From Acutalibacter muris (lineage in GTDB: Bacteria > Bacillota > Clostridia > Oscillospirales > Acutalibacteraceae), in NCBI RefSeq assembly GCF_002201475.1, contig NZ_CP021422.1, positions 3,596,001 to 3,660,000 of the forward strand: DNA of 64,000 nucleotides, in the 5' to 3' direction. The position numbers and the translations under genes are program-made. The notes under the pieces were generated by a model. It was given only the letters and a program-made list of their open reading frames with translations, was not told the origin of the DNA and did not search any database. Of the stretch, positions 52,202 to 61,447 are shown one piece after another (the stretch's first letter is position 1; each line of letters opens with the position of its first letter).

Positions 52202-54106
52202 ATGATCACTATCGACCTGAAAGGCCAGCCAAAGGAATTTGAGGCGGGCGTGACCCCAGCCGAGGTGGCAAAGTCCATCGGCATGGGGCTCTACAAGTCC
52301 GCCTGCGCCGCCAGAGTAAACGGCGAGGTAAAGGACCTGCGCACCCCTCTTACGGAGGACTGCGCGCTGGAGATCCTCACCTTCGACGACCAGGACGGCA
52401 AGAAGGCCTACTGGCACACCACCTCCCATATACTGGCCCAGGCCGTGGGCCGGCTGTACCCGGGCACTAAATTTGCCATCGGCCCGGCCATTGACAACGG
52501 TTTCTACTACGACTTCGACCTGCCCGCCCCCATCTCCCCCGACGACCTTCCCAGGATAGAAGAGGAGATAAAGAAGATAATCAAGGAGAACAGGTCGCTT
52601 ACCCGCTTCGAGCTGGAGCCGTCTGCCGCCATGGAGAAGATGTCCGGCCAGGAGTACAAGCAGGAGCTTATCGAGGAGCACAGCGGGAACGGCGAGAAGA
52701 TAAGCTTCTATGAGCAGGGGGACTTCTGCGACCTGTGCGCCGGGCCCCACCTGATGAGCACCGGCGGGGTAAAGGCCGTGAAGCTCACCTCCATAACCGG
52801 GGCCTACTGGCGGGGGGACTCCACAAAGAAAATGCTCACCAGAATTTACGGCATCTCCTTCCCCAAGGCAAGTCAGCTTGAGGAGCATTTACAGATGCTG
52901 GAGGAGGCCAAGAAGCGGGACCACCGCAAAATAGGCCGGGAACAGGGCCTCTTCATGCTCCGGGACGAGGGCCCGGGCTTCCCCTTCTTCCTGCCCAAGG
53001 GCATGGTGCTGAAGAACCTGCTTATCGACTACTGGCGGGAGGTCCACAAGAAGTACGGCTATATGGAGATAAGCACCCCCATCATGCTCAACCGCCAGCT
53101 CTGGGAGCGCAGCGGCCACTGGGAGCACTATAAGGACAATATGTACACCACCGTTATCGACGAAACCAATTTCGGCATAAAGCCCATGAACTGCCCCGGC
53201 GGTATGCTTGTCTACGCCAACGAGCCCCATTCCTACAGGGAGCTGCCCATGAGGGTGGGAGAACTGGGCCTTGTCCACCGCCACGAGCTCTCCGGCACCC
53301 TGCACGGCCTGTTCCGGGTGCGCTGCTTCACCCAGGACGACGCGCACATCTTTATGACCCCGGACCAGATGCTGAACGTTATCCAGGAGACCGTGCGCCT
53401 GTTTGACGAGGTATACTCCACCTTCGGCCTCAACTACACCATCGAGCTCTCGACTATGCCCGAGGACCATATCGGCACCGTAGAGGAGTGGGAGAGGAAC
53501 CAGGACATATTAAAGCAGGCCATTACCGCCATGGGCAAGGACTTTGTGATAAACGAGGGCGACGGCGCGTTCTACGGGCCGAAGCTTGACTTCCACATAG
53601 CCGACAGCCTTGGCCGTACCTGGCAGTGCGGGACCATACAGCTTGACAGCCAGCTGCCCGAGCGGTTCCAGCTGGAGTACACCGGCGAGGACGGCCAGAA
53701 GCACCGGCCCGTGATGATACACAGGGTGGTGCTGGGCTCCCTTGAGCGGTTCATCGGCGTTATCACCGAGCACCTTGCAGGGAAGTTCCCCCTGTGGCTC
53801 AGCCCCGTCCAGGCGGTGGTCCTGCCCATTTCCGAGCGGCACCACGGCTATGCCAAGGCCCTCACCTCAAAGCTGGAGGAGGCCGGGCTCAGGGTGGAGT
53901 GCGACCTTCGGGCCGAGAAGACCGGCTACAAGATCCGCGAGGCCCAGGTACAGCAGACACCCTATATGCTGGTGGTGGGCGACAAGGAGATAGAGTCTGC
54001 GGGCATCTCCGTGCGTCACCGCAGGGAGGGCGATATGGGGCTCATGGACGCCGGGGCCTTTATCGATATGGCCCTGAAGGAGATAAAGACCAAAGAGCTC
54101 AAATAA
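52202..54106 (+). CDS. thrS: threonine-tRNA ligase
   Basis: Charges tRNA-Thr and edits mischarged serine. The 634-residue product has an N-terminal TGS domain, the editing domain with HTTSHILAQAV and DLCAGPHLM, and the class II catalytic core with zinc ligand Cys in KPMNCPGGMLVY, and HRHELSGTLHGLFRVR. The start at 52202 follows AAAGGAG; an upstream ATG at 52070 lies inside the T-box and is rejected. Expression is controlled by the T-box. Confidence 0.97.
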   Translation: MITIDLKGQPKEFEAGVTPAEVAKSIGMGLYKSACAARVNGEVKDLRTPLTEDCALEILTFDDQDGKKAYWHTTSHILAQAVGRLYPGTKFAIGPAIDNGFYYDFDLPAPISPDDLPRIEEEIKKIIKENRSLTRFELEPSAAMEKMSGQEYKQELIEEHSGNGEKISFYEQGDFCDLCAGPHLMSTGGVKAVKLTSITGAYWRGDSTKKMLTRIYGISFPKASQLEEHLQMLEEAKKRDHRKIGREQGLFMLRDEGPGFPFFLPKGMVLKNLLIDYWREVHKKYGYMEISTPIMLNRQLWERSGHWEHYKDNMYTTVIDETNFGIKPMNCPGGMLVYANEPHSYRELPMRVGELGLVHRHELSGTLHGLFRVRCFTQDDAHIFMTPDQMLNVIQETVRLFDEVYSTFGLNYTIELSTMPEDHIGTVEEWERNQDILKQAITAMGKDFVINEGDGAFYGPKLDFHIADSLGRTWQCGTIQLDSQLPERFQLEYTGEDGQKHRPVMIHRVVLGSLERFIGVITEHLAGKFPLWLSPVQAVVLPISERHHGYAKALTSKLEEAGLRVECDLRAEKTGYKIREAQVQQTPYMLVVGDKEIESAGISVRHRREGDMGLMDAGAFIDMALKEIKTKELK

Positions 54107-54124
54107 TCCTCGCTTCATAAGCAT

Positions 54125-54158
54125 AGCCCCCGCTTTCCTCCTTGGGAGGGCGGGGGCT
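54125..54158 (+). terminator. terminator of thrS
   Basis: AGCCCCCGC (54125-54133) pairs with GCGGGGGCT (54150-54158), with an inner CCTCC/GGAGG stem. It is a strong hairpin 18 bases past the stop, although the following T tract is weak. Confidence 0.65.
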
Positions 54159-54237
54159 CAATTCTGCCCATAAACGCTCGCCCAAGTGGGCAAAAACTCG
54201 TCATCCCGCCGAAAAATGAATTTTTCACTAAAACCTC

Positions 54238-54265
54238 TTGCATTTTTCTCTCCTTCCGCTAAAAT
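54238..54265 (+). promoter_or_regulatory. promoter of the ABC exporter operon
   Basis: TTGCAT (54238-54243), 16 bases and TAAAAT (54260-54265) lie 69 bases upstream of the first exporter gene. Confidence 0.6.
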
Positions 54266-54334
54266 AGGTGGAGTTTCAAAAACCAACGCTCCCAAAACCG
54301 GGAGGCTTGCTTCAAGGCAAGGAGGTATTTCAAA

Positions 54335-56116
54335 ATGTTCCAGCTTCGATGGGTATGGACCCGAATGGCGGGCTGCCACCGCCGGTATGTGTTCGCTCTG
54401 TTCTCCACCGCCGCCCTGGCCGTCTTAGCCCTGGGCAACTCCATGATAACCGCGCGCATCATGGATACCGTGTTCTACCCCTTACAAGAATCCGGCACAG
54501 TCACCCCCGAGGTCATGCACCAGCTTATTGTGTTGGTGGCGGTTCTGGTGGGCTTCGTGCTGTTCCGCACGGGCTTCGGCTATTTACAGATCATGATGTA
54601 CGAGACCTGCTCCCAGAAGCTCATCTATGAGCTTCGCCGGGACCTCTACAAGAATATGCAGGAGCAGGATCAGGCCTTCTATGGGGCCTACCGCACCGGC
54701 GACCTGATGACCCGTCTCACCGGCGACATGGACATGATACGCCACGCGGTCTGCTGGGTCATACGCCAGCTTATAAGCTGCACGGTGCTTTTCTTCACCA
54801 CGGCCATCACATTTTTAGTCACCGACTGGCAGTTCGCCCTGACCATGCTGGCCGTGACCCCCTTTATCTTCTTCCTGACCTATATGTTCTCAAAGCGGGT
54901 GCGCCCCCTGTATGTAGACGTGCGGGAAAAGCTCTCAAGCCTCAACACCGCCGCCCAGGAGAACATCGCCGGCAACCGGGTGGTAAAGGCCTTCGCCCGG
55001 GAGGACTACGAGATAGAGCGCTTTGATGAGAAGAACCAGGCCTATAGAGAGGCCAACAAGACCTCCTCCCTGCTGTGGCTGAAGTTCAGCCCCTATATCG
55101 AGACCCTGTCCCAGTCCCTGTCAATAGCGGTGCTCTTGGTCGGCGGCATCTTCCTCATTAACGGCAGGATAACCATCGGCACCTTCACCATGTTCAACGG
55201 CCTGACCTGGACCCTCTCGGACCCCATGCGTATGCTGGGTATGCACCTTAACGACCTTCAGCGCTTCTTCGCCAGCTCCTCGAAGATAATCGAGCTGTAC
55301 TACGCAAAGTCCACCGTGGTGTCCCGGCCCGACGCAGTGAAGTCCAAGGGCAGGATAAAGGGCGAGATACAGTTCAAGTCTGCCGGCCTCAGACTCCACG
55401 GCACAGAGGTGCTGGAGGATATAGACCTGACCGTAAACCCCGGGGAAACTGTGGCCATAATGGGCCCCACCGGCGCGGGTAAGACCTCCCTTATAAGCCT
55501 TATCCCCCGCTTTACGGACGTGACCAAAGGCGAGGTGGACATTGACGGCGTGCCCGTAAGAAGATACGACCTGAAATCCCTGCGCTCGGCAATAGGTATA
55601 GCCACCCAGGACGTGTTTCTCTTCTCCGATTCCGTTGACGGCAACATAGCCTACGGCGACAGCGATATGTCCGAGGAGGAGGTAAAGCGCTTCGCAAAGA
55701 TGGCCGATGTGGACTTTGCCGAAAAGCTCTCAGAGGGCTTCGACACGGTGATAGGCGAGCGGGGCACCGGCCTTTCCGGCGGCCAAAAGCAGCGCATAGC
55801 CCTTGCCCGGGCCCTGGCGGTAAAGCCCAGTATCTTAATACTGGACGACACCACCAGCGCCGTGGACCTGGAGACCGAGAAGTACATACAGGAGCAGCTG
55901 GCAAATCTCGATTTCCCCTGCACGAAGATAATCGTGGCCCAGCGCATCTCCACCACCAAGCGGGCCGACAAGATAGTGGTCATCGAGAACGGGCGCATCA
56001 CTGACGTAGGCACCCATCAAGAGCTGTCCCAAAAGCCCGGCTACTACCGCGAGGTGTTCTTATTACAGAACGGTCAGGACGAAAACATGAAGGTATCAGT
56101 TAAGGAGGTGGGTTAA
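54335..56116 (+). CDS. ABC exporter half-transporter with degenerate ATP site
   Basis: A 593-residue half-transporter: six membrane spans (about 15-320) fused to an ATPase domain. Walker A is GPTGAGKTS (about 376) and the signature LSGGQKQR is intact, but the Walker B region reads ILILDDTTSA, with Asp in place of the catalytic Glu, and the switch His is Gln (VAQRISTT). Such changes mark the non-hydrolysing partner of heterodimeric exporters (BmrC/D, TM287/288 type). It is followed at once by its partner gene. Confidence 0.92.
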   Translation: MFQLRWVWTRMAGCHRRYVFALFSTAALAVLALGNSMITARIMDTVFYPLQESGTVTPEVMHQLIVLVAVLVGFVLFRTGFGYLQIMMYETCSQKLIYELRRDLYKNMQEQDQAFYGAYRTGDLMTRLTGDMDMIRHAVCWVIRQLISCTVLFFTTAITFLVTDWQFALTMLAVTPFIFFLTYMFSKRVRPLYVDVREKLSSLNTAAQENIAGNRVVKAFAREDYEIERFDEKNQAYREANKTSSLLWLKFSPYIETLSQSLSIAVLLVGGIFLINGRITIGTFTMFNGLTWTLSDPMRMLGMHLNDLQRFFASSSKIIELYYAKSTVVSRPDAVKSKGRIKGEIQFKSAGLRLHGTEVLEDIDLTVNPGETVAIMGPTGAGKTSLISLIPRFTDVTKGEVDIDGVPVRRYDLKSLRSAIGIATQDVFLFSDSVDGNIAYGDSDMSEEEVKRFAKMADVDFAEKLSEGFDTVIGERGTGLSGGQKQRIALARALAVKPSILILDDTTSAVDLETEKYIQEQLANLDFPCTKIIVAQRISTTKRADKIVVIENGRITDVGTHQELSQKPGYYREVFLLQNGQDENMKVSVKEVG

Positions 56117-57886
56117 ATGGCAAGAAACCGCTTTGACGTTGACGAGAATCTTGAAACTCCGTTTAATATAAAGCACCTTTTAAGGGCCGGTACCTACATA
56201 GGCCGGCACAAGAAAAAGATGGCGCTTTCCCTGGTTTATTCCGCTGTCTCCGCGGCGGCGGCCCTGGTGGGGCCCCTGCTGGTCCAAAGGGGCATAAACG
56301 TCTCCGTGCCCAATAAGGACTGGAGGGAGCTGATACTGCTGAGCGTTGTCATGCTGGCGGCCATTATCACCTCCATCATGTTCGGCCGGGCCAGGAGCAA
56401 AAATATGATATCCGTGGGCCAGGACATCGTCTACGACATCAGAAAGGACCTGTTCGCCCACCTGCAAAAGCTCCCCTTCCAGTTCTACGACGACCGCCCC
56501 CACGGCAAGATACTCACCCGCGTGATAAACTACATCAACAGCGTTTCCGACGCGCTCTCAAACGGCATCATCAACTTTGTCCTTGAGATATTCAACCTTA
56601 TTCTGATAGCCGTCTTTATGCTCATCTGCGACGTGCGGCTGTCCCTGGTGGTCATGGCCGGCGTGCCGCTGCTCCTGCTAGTGGTGATGATAATTAAGCC
56701 CGCCCAGCGCCGGGCGTGGCAGGACGTGTCAAATAAGAGCTCCAACCTCAACGCTTACCTTCACGAGAGTTTAGATGGCATGAAGATAACCCAGGCCTTC
56801 ACCCGGGAGGAGGAGAACGCCGAGATTTACGACCGGCTCAATAAGAACTGCTACCGTACCTGGATGAAGGCCCAGTACACCTCCAACCTTATCTGGGTCT
56901 CGGTGGACAATATCTCCGTGTGGGTGGTGGGGGCCATGTACATCGTGGGCCTTACGGTCCTGGGCCCCAGTATGCAGATAGGCACCATCATCGCCCTGTC
57001 CTCCTACGCCTGGCGTTTCTGGCAGCCCCTTCTTAACCTGTCGAACCTCTATAACACCTTTATAAACGCCGTGGCATATTTGGAGCGCATCTTTGAGATG
57101 ATGGATGAGCCCGTCACCGTGGACGACGCTCCCGACGCCACGGAGCTGCCGCCCATTAAGGGGCAGGTCACCTTTAAGGATGTGGTGTTCTCCTACGACG
57201 GCACGGTGAACGTTCTTGAGAACTTCAACCTGAACGTAAACCCCGGCGAGTCCGTGGCCCTTGTGGGTCCCACCGGCGCGGGCAAGACCACCGTTGTGAA
57301 CCTTATCTCCCGCTTCTACAACCTCACCGGCGGTCAGGTGCTTTTAGACGGCCACGACATCTCAAAGGTAACTCTCCACTCCCTGCGCAGCCAGATGGGC
57401 ATCATGCTCCAGGACAGCTTCATCTTCTCCGGCACCATCATGGACAATATCCGCTATGGCCGCCTGGACGCCACCGACGAGGAGGTCATAGAGGCCGCCA
57501 AGACCGTCTGCGCCCACGAGTTCATAAGTGGGATGGAGGGCGGCTACAACACCCAGGTCAACGAGCGCGGCTCACGCCTTTCCCAGGGCCAGCGCCAGCT
57601 GGTGGCTTTTGCGCGCACATTGCTCAGCGACCCGAAGATTCTGGTGCTGGACGAGGCCACCTCCTCCATAGACGCCAAGACGGAGAGGCTGGTGCAGCAG
57701 GGGCTCAACGCCCTCTTGAAGGGCAGGACTTCCTTTATAATTGCCCACAGGCTCTCCACCATCAAGAACTGTGACAGGATACTGTATATCTCCGATAAGG
57801 GGATCGCTGAGATGGGAAGCCATAAGGAGCTGCTTGAGAGGAAGGGGAAATATTACCAGCTGTATACGGCGCAGGTGGAGGATTAA
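56117..57886 (+). CDS. ABC exporter half-transporter, catalytic partner
   Basis: A 589-residue half-transporter with six membrane spans and an ATPase domain. Walker A is GPTGAGKTT (about 384), Walker B ILVLDEATSS keeps the catalytic Glu, and the switch His is present (IAHRLSTI). Its signature is LSQGQ instead of LSGGQ. The working ATP site of the heterodimer would therefore pair this Walker A/B with the partner's LSGGQ. The start directly follows the partner's stop codon. The substrate is unknown; drugs, lipids or peptides are possible. Confidence 0.93.
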   Translation: MARNRFDVDENLETPFNIKHLLRAGTYIGRHKKKMALSLVYSAVSAAAALVGPLLVQRGINVSVPNKDWRELILLSVVMLAAIITSIMFGRARSKNMISVGQDIVYDIRKDLFAHLQKLPFQFYDDRPHGKILTRVINYINSVSDALSNGIINFVLEIFNLILIAVFMLICDVRLSLVVMAGVPLLLLVVMIIKPAQRRAWQDVSNKSSNLNAYLHESLDGMKITQAFTREEENAEIYDRLNKNCYRTWMKAQYTSNLIWVSVDNISVWVVGAMYIVGLTVLGPSMQIGTIIALSSYAWRFWQPLLNLSNLYNTFINAVAYLERIFEMMDEPVTVDDAPDATELPPIKGQVTFKDVVFSYDGTVNVLENFNLNVNPGESVALVGPTGAGKTTVVNLISRFYNLTGGQVLLDGHDISKVTLHSLRSQMGIMLQDSFIFSGTIMDNIRYGRLDATDEEVIEAAKTVCAHEFISGMEGGYNTQVNERGSRLSQGQRQLVAFARTLLSDPKILVLDEATSSIDAKTERLVQQGLNALLKGRTSFIIAHRLSTIKNCDRILYISDKGIAEMGSHKELLERKGKYYQLYTAQVED

Positions 57887-57914
57887 GATTTTATTATTTA
57901 ATTTAAATAAAGTA

Positions 57915-57953
57915 TTGACAAAATATCTCTTTTGTTATATCATTTATATGATA
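57915..57953 (+). promoter_or_regulatory. promoter of the toxin-immunity cassette with overlapping inverted repeat
   Basis: TTGACA (57915-57920), 17 bases and TATCAT (57938-57943). The -10 box is one arm of a 6-bp inverted repeat (TATCAT and ATGATA at 57948-57953, 4-base loop) that could bind a regulator. AAAGGAGG follows before the ATG at 57982. Confidence 0.7.
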
Positions 57954-57981
57954 AAAAATACAATATAAAAGGAGGCCATTT

Positions 57982-58893
57982 ATGAAAAACAAAAAATTTC
58001 AGTGTCTTACATCATTTCTTTTAGTCCTAACACTTCTGTTCTCTTGCTTTGTTTCCCCTGTCCAAGCAAAAGCAGATGACACATTCTTGTCGGTGGAATC
58101 GGCATCATCAGAAGATTTATATTCACAATACTTTTCTGAACCCGATAACCCTATTGTTTCTCAAGAGCCCTATTTACCGCCCGATGGGGAAATTGCAGTA
58201 TACGATAGTAATGATGCCACGCTTGTTACATATGCAGATGGTACAGAAGCTATTGTTTCTGCAATCCCATTAAATACAGAACAAGAATCTGAAGCAAGAG
58301 GTTGGCAAGACAAGTTACTATGTAGTGTGAAAGGAGACGGTAATGGAAAAATTACTATAACTTTTGCAGCTACATTGATAACCTGGGGAACAGACCTCGA
58401 CGTTAACCTTTATTATGGTACGTGCAGGACGGAAACCCCGAATACTCATAGAAACACCTGGAAAATAACATCACTCGGTTTGACTAATGCGGTTTTTGAA
58501 ACTACCATTAGCACAACAAAATATTTTAGGCTTAGAGTAGACGGTACAATGTGCGGCGATGTCTTATCTGCCGACTTAGTCAAATTCCTTATGAACAAAA
58601 AGGCATCTCCTTACCCAAAATATACGTGCCCTGTCTCGGGGAAAATTTGTGTCGGACCATACTATACATATTTTGCTAAAACCACACCAATCAATTGGAA
58701 TGGTCGAAACACTTTCATAAGATATTTCAATAACACATATAACAATGGGAAAGACCCTTGGAATTGGGACAATTATGACATCCATCATATCAGGCCTCGC
58801 GGATTTGGCGGATTAAATGATAACGGCAATTTAATACCTCTCCCCAAAGCAACTCATACAAAGTTCACAACATGGTGGAAAAGCTATGCATGA
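57982..58893 (+). CDS. secreted HNH nuclease, probable antibacterial toxin
   Basis: A 303-residue exported protein. Residues 1-31 form a signal peptide with a hydrophobic core (SFLLVLTLLF) and an AKA cleavage motif; LFSC at 19-22 is only a poor lipobox. A middle region (about 105-200) is beta-rich and unassigned. The C-terminus is an HNH-type nuclease: Asp266, His268, His269 (NYDIHHIRPRGFGG), Asn283 (NGNLIPL) and His292 (THTKFTTWW). The gene is much more AT-rich than its neighbours and has its own promoter. A SUKH-like gene follows 17 bases later, which points to a toxin with an immunity protein. Confidence 0.8.
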   Translation: MKNKKFQCLTSFLLVLTLLFSCFVSPVQAKADDTFLSVESASSEDLYSQYFSEPDNPIVSQEPYLPPDGEIAVYDSNDATLVTYADGTEAIVSAIPLNTEQESEARGWQDKLLCSVKGDGNGKITITFAATLITWGTDLDVNLYYGTCRTETPNTHRNTWKITSLGLTNAVFETTISTTKYFRLRVDGTMCGDVLSADLVKFLMNKKASPYPKYTCPVSGKICVGPYYTYFAKTTPINWNGRNTFIRYFNNTYNNGKDPWNWDNYDIHHIRPRGFGGLNDNGNLIPLPKATHTKFTTWWKSYA

Positions 58894-58910
58894 CAAAGGA
58901 GAAGAACCCA

Positions 58911-59378
58911 ATGAAAAACATTCATGAAATTATGTCATTACTTGAGAATGACTCCTTCTGGGAACTGTGCAATACCCATAGTGCAGACCCGGAGCTTCTC
59001 CGTAAATTCACTGACAAGTATGATTTGCCCGAGGATTATCTTGACCTGTTAAACATAACAGACGGGTTTAAGCTTTTTCATGCGGGCGATTATACGATGA
59101 ACGACATGGCCTGGACATTGGAGGTCGCGGAGAAATATCATGACGGCTGGTGCGAGAACGTCCTGGAGATTGGCTATTTTATGGACAATGTACTGCTGAT
59201 TGACCTGAACAAGACCCACACGGACCAGTACCTGTTTGTAGGCCCCTCTTGTGTAACGGACGGATTTGTTTGTGTCGGAACGGTCACGGATTTTCTCAAC
59301 GGGCTTATTGAGAACCATGGCGATGTGCCCCACTGGATGGCCTGTGGTACGGGGCCATATGACTTCGGCGAAAAGTAA
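58911..59378 (+). CDS. SMI1/KNR4 (SUKH) family protein, probable immunity protein
   Basis: A 155-residue cytoplasmic protein of the SUKH/SMI1-KNR4 superfamily, which commonly provides immunity to nuclease toxins. Typical features are the motif LPEDYLDLLNITDGFKLF (residues about 37-54) and a Trp/Asp-rich beta core. The start at 58911 follows AAGGAG; a longer form would begin inside the toxin gene. It lies 17 bases after the toxin stop and is followed by a strong terminator, so the two form a closed cassette. It should bind and block the nuclease; this is inferred from family and context. Confidence 0.82.
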   Translation: MKNIHEIMSLLENDSFWELCNTHSADPELLRKFTDKYDLPEDYLDLLNITDGFKLFHAGDYTMNDMAWTLEVAEKYHDGWCENVLEIGYFMDNVLLIDLNKTHTDQYLFVGPSCVTDGFVCVGTVTDFLNGLIENHGDVPHWMACGTGPYDFGEK

Positions 59379-59384
59379 AAAAGG

Positions 59385-59411
59385 CCGCTCTATCCTTAAA
59401 AGATAGAGCGG
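59385..59411 (+). terminator. terminator of the toxin-immunity cassette
   Basis: A perfect 10-bp stem (CCGCTCTATC 59385-59394 and GATAGAGCGG 59402-59411) is followed by TTTCTCTTTT. It lies between convergent genes and could serve both. Confidence 0.85.
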
Positions 59412-59430
59412 TTTCTCTTTTGCTCTGTGT

Positions 59431-59997
59431 TCAGCCCATTTTCTCAAGCAGCCTGCTCTTCTTCAGCGCCAGTCTGACCACCGCGCACAGCGGCACCGAC
59501 ACCACCACGGCTATCACAGCATTGATCCCCGATGTCACCGTCTTAGTCGCCAGCGCCGTCAGCACCGCCCCCATCTCGCTGCCCAGCAGCAGCCCCTGCA
59601 CAAACGCCTTGCCCAAGTACAGTATCATATACGTCAGGCTTCCCGCAGCAGCCGCAAGGACATTCTGCCCATGGTTCCCGGCCCGCGACCCGTGCAGGTT
59701 CGCCGCCCAGCCGCAAACCGCCGCCAGCAGGAACTTGAACAGGAATGTAAACGGCGCGCTTGCTATATACGCCGGGTTCGTCAGGTCGTAAAGCCCCGAA
59801 CCTATCCCCGCCGCCAGTCCGCCGCCTATGGGCCCCAGCACAAATCCCGACAGCAGGCAGAAAATATTGCCAAAGTGTATTCTCGAAACGTCCCCGATAG
59901 CCACCGGCACCGGCACGCTCAGATAGTTGGACACGAACACCAGCGCCGCGAATACGCCTACCGCGGATATTTTGTAGATTTTAGTCTGCTTCTCCAT
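59431..59997 (-). CDS. ECF transporter S component
   Basis: A 188-residue membrane protein with about six hydrophobic spans, typical of substrate-binding S components of energy-coupling-factor vitamin transporters. The segment RIHFGNIFCLLSGFVLGPIG and a following GGLAAGIGSGLYDLTNP are characteristic of this superfamily. No ATPase or T-component genes are nearby, so it would share a housekeeping module. No riboswitch is seen upstream, and the vitamin cannot be assigned. Confidence 0.8.
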   Translation of the reverse strand: MEKQTKIYKISAVGVFAALVFVSNYLSVPVPVAIGDVSRIHFGNIFCLLSGFVLGPIGGGLAAGIGSGLYDLTNPAYIASAPFTFLFKFLLAAVCGWAANLHGSRAGNHGQNVLAAAAGSLTYMILYLGKAFVQGLLLGSEMGAVLTALATKTVTSGINAVIAVVVSVPLCAVVRLALKKSRLLEKMG

Positions 59998-60068
59998 AAA
60001 GAACCACTCCTTAGAGTAAAATATATATTTCCGGCCTGAATCCGTCGGGAATATTCAGTCTAGCATAA

Positions 60069-61241
60069 TTATATGCGCGCCACTCCTGTCTCCCTTGCGA
60101 CCCGTGCTACAGCCCCTGCTATAGCCGGAGCTACCGCCTTATTGAACGCGCTGGGGATAATGTTCTCCTCGGAGAGCTCCCCCTCCGGGATTATCCCCGC
60201 CAGGGCCCTTGCCGCCGCCAGCTTCATCTCCTCGTTTATCTCCCTGGCCCGCACCTCCAGCGCGCCCCTAAAGATCCCCGGAAAGCACAGCACATTGTTT
60301 ATCTGATTCACGCAGTCCGACCGCCCGGAGCCCACGACCCTGGCCCCCGCCGCTTTCGCCTCCTCGGGGAAGATCTCCGGCGTGGGATTGGCGCAGGCGA
60401 AGACTATCGCGTCCCCCGCCATGGACCGCACCATGTCCTTCGTAACGCACCCCGGCGCGGAGAAGCCCATGAACACGTCCGCGTCTTTAATCACATCCGC
60501 AAGCGTCCCCCGCTTTCTCTCCGGGTTAGTGGCCTCCGCCAGCTCCGCCTGGGCGGGAGTCATCCACTTCTCCCCCGGGCAGAGGGCTCCCTGTTTATCA
60601 CAGACCACCACATTTTTGAGCCCCAGCGCCATCAAAAGTCTTGTACAGGCTGTGCCCGCCGCACCCGCGCCGTTCACCACCGCCGAGACCCTGTCTATCT
60701 CCTTGCCCACCACCTTCAGGGCATTTATCATGGCCGCCACCGTCACCACCGCCGTGCCGTGCTGGTCGTCGTGGAATACGGGGATGTCCAGCCGCTCCTT
60801 CAGCTTTCTCTCTATCTCAAAGCACCTGGGCGCGGCGATATCCTCCAGGTTTATCCCCCCGAAGGACCCGGCTATAAGCTCCACCGTGCGCACTATCTCG
60901 TCCACGTCCTTGGAGCGTATACATATGGGGAACGCGTCCACCTCCGCAAATGCCTTAAAGAGGGCGCATTTGCCCTCCATCACCGGCATACCCGCCTCGG
61001 GCCCAATGTCCCCCAGCCCCAGCACCGCCGTGCCGTCGGTCACAACGGCCACCAGGTTGCCCCTTCGGGTGTAGGTAAAGGATTTCTCCGGGTCCTTCTG
61101 TATCTCGAGACACGGCGCCGCCACCCCGGGGGTGTAGGCCACGGACAAATCGTCCCGGCTCTCCAGGGGACAGGGGGTCTCTATGCGTATCTTCCCCCGC
61201 CATTTCTCGTGCATTTCCAACGCTTTCTCATTATAATCCAT
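60069..61241 (-). CDS. NAD(P)-dependent malic enzyme
   Basis: Oxidatively decarboxylates malate to pyruvate. The 390-residue protein is of the short bacterial type, with SVAYTPGVAAPCLEI, the metal-binding VFHDDQHGTAVVTVAA and the nucleotide-binding VVNGAGAAGTACTRLL. Its length is typical for clostridial enzymes without the phosphotransacetylase-like domain. It is a single gene with a good promoter upstream. Confidence 0.93.
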   Translation of the reverse strand: MDYNEKALEMHEKWRGKIRIETPCPLESRDDLSVAYTPGVAAPCLEIQKDPEKSFTYTRRGNLVAVVTDGTAVLGLGDIGPEAGMPVMEGKCALFKAFAEVDAFPICIRSKDVDEIVRTVELIAGSFGGINLEDIAAPRCFEIERKLKERLDIPVFHDDQHGTAVVTVAAMINALKVVGKEIDRVSAVVNGAGAAGTACTRLLMALGLKNVVVCDKQGALCPGEKWMTPAQAELAEATNPERKRGTLADVIKDADVFMGFSAPGCVTKDMVRSMAGDAIVFACANPTPEIFPEEAKAAGARVVGSGRSDCVNQINNVLCFPGIFRGALEVRAREINEEMKLAAARALAGIIPEGELSEENIIPSAFNKAVAPAIAGAVARVARETGVARI

Positions 61242-61275
61242 GGATATCCCTCATTCAGATAAGCTTGATAAAATC

Positions 61276-61304
61276 ATTATACCACTCTGCCACGCTAAAA
61301 TCAA
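61276..61304 (-). promoter_or_regulatory. sigma-A promoter of the malic enzyme gene
   Basis: On the minus strand TTGATT (61299-61304), 17 bases and TATAAT (61276-61281) lie 35 bases upstream of the start codon. Confidence 0.78.
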
Positions 61305-61447
61305 CCGGGCCGATTATACAAACATAGCTCCCCATTACATATTGTTTTGGTATGTTTATTTCCCAGCTTTTTATCAAAGCCCTTAACTTATTCCCGGAAA
61401 TGCCGACATAAGATATGACAGAATAAAATCCCCGGGGAGGTCATCAT

